In this document: positions 7,104 through 12,730 of the stretch, one piece after another
Layout of the letters: each line of letters starts with the position of its first letter
Numbering within the stretch: the first letter of the stretch is position 1
Source: SIG673 sp045660565
GTDB lineage: Bacteria > Bacillota > Clostridia > Oscillospirales > CAG-272
Direction: 5' to 3'
Length of the DNA: 16,678 nt
NCBI GenBank assembly: GCA_045660565.1
Contig: JAZRDX010000043.1
Coordinates: 1-16,678, forward strand
Notes under the pieces: model-generated
The model's input: only the letters and a program-made list of their open reading frames with translations
Databases searched by the model: none
What the model was told of the DNA's origin: nothing
Program-made: the position numbers and the translations under genes

Positions 7104-8222
7104 TTACGCTGTTTTTGTTACGTAGGTCAAAATGCGTCTGCGTACCTGAATGTCCATTATGCTGGTGATTATCTGGTCCTTGCCGTGCTGCGCTATAAGA
7201 GAATCAATGGTGTAGCCTACACCGTAAGAGAGCAGAAGCTGTCTCTGCGCGGCGTCGTAGAGTCCGCCCGAAGTCTCCAGCCCCTCGGCTCTTATAAGCG
7301 AATGGAGTAGCAGGTCGTTTTTAAGGTTGTCGTCGGCATACGCGGTGGCAAGAGCGTAAAACTCATCCATTGTGATGCCGTCGTAGAGTCCCATAGAGGG
7401 GTGGTTTTTACCGTCGGTGGTTACGTATTCCTCAAGCGTTTTGTTGTTGCTCTTTGCGTAGGTCTTGAAAATGTCGACGAACCAGTTATAATATTCGTTA
7501 TATTCCTTTTCGGGCTTTGCCTTAAGTACCGATTTTTCCAGCATTTCGTTCCAGAAATTCGCGTATATGATCTCCTGCTCGAATGCCTCGCACATGATTT
7601 CGGGGTTTACGTATGACGTGTAGCGATAGCAAAGGTCGTCTGTAAGCTCCGGCGGCTCCTGAAGCGTAATGAGCTTAAATTTAAGGGTTGCCGTCTTTCC
7701 GGCGTAGTCGGGATTGCTCTTGTAGTCAGCGGAGAAGGTAAAAGTAAGCTCTTTTTCCTCGTTAAGCTTTATTCCCACGGCGGCGTTTTCGAGCTCTGCG
7801 ATAGTGGTATGTGTTCCTATGGTAAATTCAAGAGTGTTCGGCTTTTTTTGTGTATCATCGCCGCCTTCCGGATCCTCGGGAAGGGGGAAAACCGTCTCAT
7901 CTCCGATAACAACGCTTGAAAATTCCAGCGTTACTCTGTCCCACTCTTTTGACGCGCGTTCCGTCTTGACGTCAACGTAAAGGTCCTGATCGTCGAAAAG
8001 GGCGGCTAAAATCAGGTTTATTTCACTATCGATATACGCCTGGCTTATCGTGAAGCTTTTGTAATCGGGGAGGGTAAGATAGTCTCCGAGATTTTCGTAC
8101 GGGTATGGGTTCCAGTCGTTTCCACCGTCCTTTTCGTCGTCCTTGTCTTTTTTACAGGAAACGAGAGGGAACAGCATCGTGAAAATAAGTAAAAGCGCAA
8201 GTACTCTTGTGATTTTTTTCAT
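7104..8222 (-). CDS. Lipoprotein with trigger-factor-like architecture
   Basis: A 372-aa lipoprotein: K-K-x-x-R start, hydrophobic core, and lipobox L20-V-S-C23 followed by a charged linker (KKDKDDEKDGG). After YENLGDYLTLPDYKSFTIS come an FKBP-like module (about 95-200; note TLEFTIGTHTTIAELENAAVG, then a strand ending LKFKLITLQEPPEL) and a helical region to the end that resembles the trigger factor C-terminal arm. It lacks the ribosome-binding domain. The FKBP-like part has acidic insertions (EDPEGGDD) and no obvious full set of PPIase residues, so it may be a chaperone rather than an active isomerase. It sits on the outer face of the membrane. The gene lies 29 nt after mgtC and 48 nt before the membrane-anchored homologue. 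The ATG at 8222 has AGAGGT upstream. The family assignment is weaker than for its neighbour. Confidence 0.75.
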   Translation of the reverse strand: MKKITRVLALLLIFTMLFPLVSCKKDKDDEKDGGNDWNPYPYENLGDYLTLPDYKSFTISQAYIDSEINLILAALFDDQDLYVDVKTERASKEWDRVTLEFSSVVIGDETVFPLPEDPEGGDDTQKKPNTLEFTIGTHTTIAELENAAVGIKLNEEKELTFTFSADYKSNPDYAGKTATLKFKLITLQEPPELTDDLCYRYTSYVNPEIMCEAFEQEIIYANFWNEMLEKSVLKAKPEKEYNEYYNWFVDIFKTYAKSNNKTLEEYVTTDGKNHPSMGLYDGITMDEFYALATAYADDNLKNDLLLHSLIRAEGLETSGGLYDAAQRQLLLSYGVGYTIDSLIAQHGKDQIITSIMDIQVRRRILTYVTKTA

Positions 8223-8251
8223 AGATTTACCTCTTTATTTGTCTTTACGTG

Positions 8252-8950
8252 TTAAAATGAAACGTATTTTATGTTTTCATTGGAAAGAAGCGCCATGGCT
8301 TCGTCTATAGAGGCGGTTTTGTCGCCCTTTACCGAAAGAGAAAGCGTCATTTTTCCGTCTCCGCTAAGCTCCGTTTTTCCGCTTACTATGGAAAATCCGT
8401 GCTCGGAAAGAGAGGCTTTGATTTTTTCTACCGTCTCTATGCTGTGAGTGAGCGTTATTACAAGCTCGGTGGTTTTATCGTTGGAAAGAACCTTGTCAAA
8501 TCCGATAAGAAATGTGTGAAAAAGCACCTGGATAAAAATTATAATTACGGTTGAAAGTATACCCGTAAAATACAGTCCGGCACCGAGCGCCATAGACACG
8601 GCGGCGGTTGCCCAAACTCCCGCGGCGGTGGTAAGACCTTTTATGTTTGCGCCCTTGACGAAAATCATTCCCGCGCCGAGGAAGGAAATTCCGGTTATGA
8701 TGTTGGAGGCGATTCTCGTTGCGTCGGCGGAAATTCCGGTGTCAACGAGATCAAAAAATCCGTATTTTGAAACGATAGTCATAAGAGACGCTCCGAGAGC
8801 GACTATTACGTGAGTGCGGAAGCCCGCGTCCTTCTGGCGGAGCGTTCGTTCTATTCCTATCGCGCCTCCGCATAGGGCGGCAACAAGAATTCTGAGCAGA
8901 TAAGGCGCTTCTGTGCATATATCCTGCCAAACTGCGTTAAGCCATTCCAT
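8252..8950 (-). CDS. MgtC/SapB family membrane protein
   Basis: A 232-aa protein with about four or five membrane segments in residues 18-148 and a soluble ACT-like domain at about 160-232. The MgtC signatures are all present: GGAIGIERTLRQKDAGFRTH (28-47), the RIASNIITGISFLGAGMIF stretch (79-97) and GLTTAAGVWATAA (105-117). MgtC proteins are linked to magnesium limitation and to control of the F-type ATPase in some pathogens; in commensal Firmicutes the role is unknown. The ATG at 8950 has AAAGGA 8 nt upstream. It leads the run of genes down to 4335 (gaps 29, 48 and 54 nt). I found no convincing promoter and no Mg-type leader in the 93 nt before it. Confidence 0.9.
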   Translation of the reverse strand: MEWLNAVWQDICTEAPYLLRILVAALCGGAIGIERTLRQKDAGFRTHVIVALGASLMTIVSKYGFFDLVDTGISADATRIASNIITGISFLGAGMIFVKGANIKGLTTAAGVWATAAVSMALGAGLYFTGILSTVIIIFIQVLFHTFLIGFDKVLSNDKTTELVITLTHSIETVEKIKASLSEHGFSIVSGKTELSGDGKMTLSLSVKGDKTASIDEAMALLSNENIKYVSF

Positions 8951-9043
8951 AGATTGATTCCTTTCAAAATTCGGTAGATAATTTAAACTAAGCTTTTAGA
9001 TAACCGATGTGAAAATAACCGCTTTTAAAATTTACAGCGATTT

Positions 9044-10045
9044 TCAGCCCTTGTATATTCCAAATCTGACGATAGCGTAAGCTAAAACGAGCAGAGCTAA
9101 GATCACCGCTATTATCTCGCATACGAGAGAGGCGCCCATTAAAATCGCGATTCCGCCGAGAAGAAGCGCTCCGACGTAAAGAAGAATAACCGCGTTTCTG
9201 TGTCCGTAACGCGCGCTCAGTCTGTGGTGAACGTGCTTTTTATCTCCTATAAATATGTTGCTTTTGCCTATTATACGGCGGATGACCGCAAAGACGGCGT
9301 CAAAGAGCGGTATTCCGAAAATTACGATAGCCGTAAGAGAGGGAACCGACATTCTCGATTCAAAAACCGTCTGGCAGGAAAGAGCCGCCAGGGTGAATCC
9401 GCAGAGCATAGCTCCGCTGTCGCCTATAAAGATTTTTGCTCTATGGGCATTGTGCGGTAAAAACCCGACGCACGACGCAACAAAGATAAGTGAGCAGATG
9501 ATAAGCTCCGTGTTGCCGTCAAAGTAAGCGAGCAGCCCTATCGCTCCCGCTCCGATTATAGAGAGGCCGCAGCAAAGACCGTCAAGACCGTCGATTAAGT
9601 TAAAGACATTCGTTATTGCGATAACCCATATAACGGTAAGCGGATACGCCGCCCAGCCGAGACTAAACTCAAAGCCGAAAAAGGAAAGCTCCTCGACGGT
9701 TATTCCGAACAGACATAATACGGCGCCGGCGAGAGCCTGAACGACGAGCTTTGTCTTAGGACTTATCGAAATCTTATCGTCGGCAAGACCTACCGCTATT
9801 ATGATAAATCCGCATACGGCATAGGGGAGAAGAAGCTCCCAGAGTCCCGTTATGCACATAGCGATAAGAAACGCTATGTATACGGCAACTCCACCCGCTC
9901 GCGGAACCGCTGTCTCGTGCATTCTTCTGTCGTCCTTTGGAATGTCCATAAAGCCGAGTATCGGGGAGAGCTTTCTAACTCCGAATGTGAGAAGGAAAGC
10001 TGACACTGCCGCTACCAAAGCGGCTATAATTACTCTTATTTCCAA
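9044..10045 (-). CDS. tagO: Undecaprenyl-phosphate GlcNAc-1-phosphate transferase (TagO/WecA family)
   Basis: A 333-aa polytopic enzyme (about ten membrane segments) that moves sugar-1-phosphate from a UDP-sugar to undecaprenyl phosphate, the first step of teichoic acid or other secondary wall polymers. Motifs: PRAGG (48-52), GLADD with D89-D90, NVFNLIDGLDGL (146-157), IFIGDSG (205-211) and HVHHR (271-275). The HxHHR loop separates TagO/WecA from MraY. The start chosen is TTG at 10045, with AAAGGAG at 10056-10062; an in-frame TTG at 10144 would add 33 charged residues with only a poor ribosome site. It begins 125 nt after trpS and ends 93 nt before mgtC. Which polymer it serves cannot be told, since no other wall genes are visible. 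Confidence 0.92.
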   Translation of the reverse strand: MEIRVIIAALVAAVSAFLLTFGVRKLSPILGFMDIPKDDRRMHETAVPRAGGVAVYIAFLIAMCITGLWELLLPYAVCGFIIIAVGLADDKISISPKTKLVVQALAGAVLCLFGITVEELSFFGFEFSLGWAAYPLTVIWVIAITNVFNLIDGLDGLCCGLSIIGAGAIGLLAYFDGNTELIICSLIFVASCVGFLPHNAHRAKIFIGDSGAMLCGFTLAALSCQTVFESRMSVPSLTAIVIFGIPLFDAVFAVIRRIIGKSNIFIGDKKHVHHRLSARYGHRNAVILLYVGALLLGGIAILMGASLVCEIIAVILALLVLAYAIVRFGIYKG

Positions 10046-10055
10046 AATTTTTACG

Positions 10056-10062
10056 CTCCTTT
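10056..10062 (-). promoter_or_regulatory. Strong RBS fixing the TTG start of tagO
   Basis: AAAGGAG on the minus strand lies 10 nt before TTG at 10045. No ATG or GTG in this frame lies near it. This is the best ribosome site in the gap and decides the start. Confidence 0.7.
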
Positions 10063-10121
10063 GCAAGTTAATAAAATGCAAAACTGTCGGATTTTTCGTT
10101 AGATGAGGCTCTTTTCTTAAT

Positions 10122-10142
10122 GAGAAGGACCGCGTCTTTCTC
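10122..10142. repeat. Inverted repeat downstream of trpS
   Basis: GAGAAGGAC-CGC-GTCTTTCTC forms a 9-bp stem with a 3-nt loop, in the gap between trpS and tagO. The one imperfect pair is G-U on the plus-strand RNA but an A-C mismatch on the minus-strand RNA. There is no T-run, so it is not a canonical terminator for trpS. Confidence 0.45.
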
Positions 10143-10170
10143 AAAAGCTCTTACAGGCGCTCAGCTAACG

Positions 10171-11181
10171 TTATATTCCCACAAAGCCAAGCTTTTTGTG
10201 TACCTTTGCTATCGTTTTCGCGGCGATTCTTGAAGCTGTTTCCGCGCCGCTGCGCATAACGCTTTCAAGATAAGCCTTGTCTTTCATAAGTGCATCGAAT
10301 TTTTCTCTTAAGGGAGCAAGAGAGTCGGCAACGGTTTCGCCTACCGCGAGTTTGAAGTCTCCGTAGCCCTTGCCGTCAAACTCTTTTTCGATATCCTCGA
10401 ACGTTTTTCCGGTAAAGCAGGAATATATACTCATAAGATTGTTTATTCCGTCCTTACCCTCTGCGTAACGCACAACGGTATCCGAGTCGGTTACCGCTCT
10501 TTTGAACTTTCTGATTATATCGTCCTTTGAATCAAGAATAGCGACCGAGGCATTGGGGTTTGCGTCGGATTTGCTCATCTTCTTTGTCGGATCGGCAAGC
10601 GACATAATGCGCATACCCGTTTTCGGGATATATCCTTCGGGAACGGGGAAGGTATCGCTGAACGTTCCGTTAAATCTCGTCGCTATATCGCGCGCAAGCT
10701 CAAGATGCTGCTTCTGGTCGGAGCCTACGGGAACGAGGTCGGCTTTGTAGAGAAGAATGTCTGCCGCCATAAGCACGGGATAGGTGAAAAGACCTGCGTT
10801 TATATTGTCGGCGTTTGAGCGGCTCTTGTCCTTGAACTGTGTCATGCGGTTAAGCTCGCCAAACATGGTAAAGCAGCCGAGGTCCCACGCGAGAACTGCG
10901 TGCTGCGGAACGTGGCTCTGTACGAAAAGGGTGTTCTTTTCGGGATCAAGACCTGCCGCTATGTAAACCGCAAGGGTTTCGTAGGTTCTGCGGCGAAGGT
11001 CCGCCGGTACCTGGCGTACCGTTATAGCGTGCATATCTACGACGCAGTATATGCAGTTGTATTCGTCCTGAAGGGTGGTCCAGTTTTTTATAGCTCCGAG
11101 ATAGTTTCCTATCGTCAGGTTTCCGCTCGGCTGAACTCCCGAAAATATTGTTTTCTTTGGAATGATAATGTTGTTGTCCAC
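10171..11181 (-). CDS. trpS: Tryptophanyl-tRNA synthetase
   Basis: A 336-aa class I aminoacyl-tRNA synthetase that charges tRNA-Trp. The first signature is PSGNLTIGNYLG (18-29, TIGN in place of HIGH) and the second is KMSKS (201-205). VVDMHAIT (47-54) and GSDQKQHLELARDIA (153-167) are typical of bacterial TrpRS active sites. The start chosen is GTG at 11181, with GAAAGG at 11193-11198; this puts KKTIFSG near the N terminus as in normal TrpRS. An in-frame TTG at 11223 would add 14 unusual residues. Length is normal. No T-box leader was found in the 174 nt upstream. The aminotransferase gene precedes it on the same strand. Confidence 0.96.
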   Translation of the reverse strand: MDNNIIIPKKTIFSGVQPSGNLTIGNYLGAIKNWTTLQDEYNCIYCVVDMHAITVRQVPADLRRRTYETLAVYIAAGLDPEKNTLFVQSHVPQHAVLAWDLGCFTMFGELNRMTQFKDKSRSNADNINAGLFTYPVLMAADILLYKADLVPVGSDQKQHLELARDIATRFNGTFSDTFPVPEGYIPKTGMRIMSLADPTKKMSKSDANPNASVAILDSKDDIIRKFKRAVTDSDTVVRYAEGKDGINNLMSIYSCFTGKTFEDIEKEFDGKGYGDFKLAVGETVADSLAPLREKFDALMKDKAYLESVMRSGAETASRIAAKTIAKVHKKLGFVGI

Positions 11182-11192
11182 TTTTTTAAGTA

Positions 11193-11198
11193 CCTTTC
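11193..11198 (-). promoter_or_regulatory. RBS supporting the GTG start of trpS
   Basis: GAAAGG on the minus strand lies 11 nt before GTG at 11181. It favours this start over the TTG at 11223. Confidence 0.5.
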
Positions 11199-11256
11199 TG
11201 ATAAATGCAAAATAAAAAGACAAGGGGGATATTGTTTTTCATGTTTTTGAACAACT

Positions 11257-11362
11257 TTAGCGACGCTTGGTGTGTTTTCTCACCCAATATTTTGCAAAAC
11301 CGCCTTGTTTTGGTTTTTCTAAGGTGTTTACATCACGGCTATTTGCCGGCGGGTGCTACCCG
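11257..11362. repeat. Dispersed palindromic repeat, distant copy of the 4.2-kb block
   Basis: TTAGCGACGCTTGGTGTGT at 11257-11275 matches the copies at 4163 and 4229. After about 50 unrelated bases, CATCACGG (11331-11338) and GCCGGCGGGTGCTACCCG (11345-11362) match 4258-4264 and 4274-4291 in the same order and orientation. The hairpin CGGGT-GCT-ACCCG (11350-11362) overlaps the last codons and TAG stop of the aminotransferase. In between, AAAACC...GGTTTT (11296-11317) is a weak stem. This fills most of the trpS-aminotransferase gap. Confidence 0.75.
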
Positions 11363-12546
11363 ACCATTTCGTAAAGAAGCTTTCCGAGAATCTGTATTCC
11401 TCTTACTATCTGCTCCTCGGACGGAGTTGAGTAGTTAAGTCTGAACGCGTTGGACGGTGCCTCGGTATCGCAGTTGAACGCCGTACCGGGAACGACCGCT
11501 ACCTTTTTCTCCAGAGCCTTCTTGACGAAGTCGTTAAGCTCTATTCCCTCGGGAAGCGTACACCAGAGGAAAAGACCTCCGTCGGGACGGGTGTACTTTA
11601 CGCTTTTCGGAAAGCACTTATCCATCTCGTCAAGCATAACTGCGCACTTTCTCTTGTAAAGGGCGCGGATCTTGTCAAGGTGCGGAAGATACTCGTCGCT
11701 CGTAACGAAGTCCTCGCATATCATCTGGCAGAGAATGTTTGTGTGAACGTCCTCGACCTGCTTTGCAACGACCACCTTTGACATAACCTCCTTCGGAGCA
11801 ACGAGGAAGCCGATTCTCATTCCCGAGGAAAGAACCTTGGAGTAGGAGCCGCTGTATATAACCAGTCCGTCCTCGTCCATGCTCTTTATCGTGGGAACGT
11901 CATCTCCCGAGAAACGAAGCTCGCCGTACGGATTGTCCTCAAGGATAAGAACACCGTATTTTTTGGCAAGTGCGTAGATTTTTTCTCTTTTTTCCTTTGA
12001 CGTGGTTATTCCCATCGGGTTCTGGAAGGTGGGAATAACGTAAATAAGCTTTGCGTTCGGGTTAGCCTTTAGCGCTTCTTCGAGCGCGTCGGTGTCCATG
12101 CCGTCGTTATCCATTTCGACGCCTACGATCTTCGCGCCGTTTGAACGGAAAGCGTTAAGTGCGCCGATAAAGCTCGGATTCTCCGCTATGATAACGTCGC
12201 CCTCGTTGCACATAACCTTGCAGGCAAGCTCTATTCCCTGCTGACCGCCCGACGTGATTATCGTCTCGTCAAAATCCTTTCCGATACCGAACGCGGTTGA
12301 AAGGCGCTCTTTGACTGCGGCGCGGAGCGGCGGATATCCCTCAGTTATGTTGTACTGAAGCGCGGTTATAGCGCTTTTGCTGAGAATTTTTGCACAGCTT
12401 TTTTCTATAAACTCCGACGGGAACGACTCTGCCGCGGGGTTTCCTGCCGCAAAGGCGATAATTTCGGGGTTGGTAAGACTTTTGAAGATTTCTCTTATAG
12501 CCGAGGGCTTTAAGCTTTTAAGCTTGTCAGAAATACGGTACTGCAT
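11356..12546 (-). CDS. PLP-dependent aminotransferase (class I/II, 2-aminoadipate/MocR-like subgroup)
   Basis: A 396-aa fold-type I aminotransferase. Cofactor residues: D204 in LEDNPYGEL, K237 (Schiff base) in SGSYSKVLSSGMRIG, N176 in FQNPMGITT, and R369 in FRLNYS for the substrate carboxylate. The opening FAAGNPAAESFP and the ITSGGQQGIEL loop (97-107) fit the group holding 2-aminoadipate, aromatic and branched-chain amino acid aminotransferases, and the catalytic domain of MocR regulators. No DNA-binding domain is attached, so it is an enzyme. Substrate cannot be set from sequence alone. The start chosen is ATG at 12546, with AAGGAG at 12556-12561; a TTG at 12588 would add 14 residues and overlap the leader. 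It has its own near-consensus promoter at 12605-12633. The last codons and TAG stop fall inside a palindromic repeat. Confidence 0.92.
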   Translation of the reverse strand: MQYRISDKLKSLKPSAIREIFKSLTNPEIIAFAAGNPAAESFPSEFIEKSCAKILSKSAITALQYNITEGYPPLRAAVKERLSTAFGIGKDFDETIITSGGQQGIELACKVMCNEGDVIIAENPSFIGALNAFRSNGAKIVGVEMDNDGMDTDALEEALKANPNAKLIYVIPTFQNPMGITTSKEKREKIYALAKKYGVLILEDNPYGELRFSGDDVPTIKSMDEDGLVIYSGSYSKVLSSGMRIGFLVAPKEVMSKVVVAKQVEDVHTNILCQMICEDFVTSDEYLPHLDKIRALYKRKCAVMLDEMDKCFPKSVKYTRPDGGLFLWCTLPEGIELNDFVKKALEKKVAVVPGTAFNCDTEAPSNAFRLNYSTPSEEQIVRGIQILGKLLYEMVG

Positions 12547-12604
12547 TTTGTGATTCTCCTTAAATGATAAAAAAATAAACACGCGCAAAATAATGTTACA
12601 CTAT

Positions 12605-12633
12605 ATAATAACAAATATTTAATATATTGTCAA
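12605..12633 (-). promoter_or_regulatory. SigA-type promoter of the aminotransferase gene
   Basis: On the minus strand, TTGACA (12628-12633), a 17-nt spacer and TATTAT (12605-12610). AT-rich sequence with TTAAAATTTTAA lies just upstream and could act as an UP element. The predicted transcript start is about 50 nt before the ATG. Confidence 0.85.
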
Positions 12634-12679
12634 GTGTTAACGTTAAAATTTTAATTTAACAAATTTAAAAGAAAGCGGT

Positions 12680-12710
12680 AAAAAAGGGTAAGCCGTTAAA
12701 GACCTACCCT
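12680..12710 (-). terminator. Intrinsic terminator of the GH106-like gene
   Basis: On the minus strand, AGGGTAGGTC-TTTAAC-GGCTTACCCT forms a 10-bp stem (two G-U pairs) followed directly by TTTTTT. It lies about 20 nt after the stop codon of the glycosidase gene and before the aminotransferase promoter, so it separates the two units. Confidence 0.9.
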
Positions 12711-12730
12711 GTTTAGCTGATTTTATGAAA

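Noticed and set aside
9044..10045. MraY (peptidoglycan translocase)
   Set aside because: The HVHHR loop and lack of neighbouring mur genes fit TagO/WecA better.
10046..10144. N-terminal extension of TagO from an upstream TTG
   Set aside because: The added residues are charged and unlike the family, the ribosome site is poor, and AAAGGAG fits the TTG at 10045.
11182..11355. T-box leader for trpS
   Set aside because: No AGGGTGGNACCGCG-type antiterminator motif and no matching terminator; the gap is mostly the dispersed repeat.
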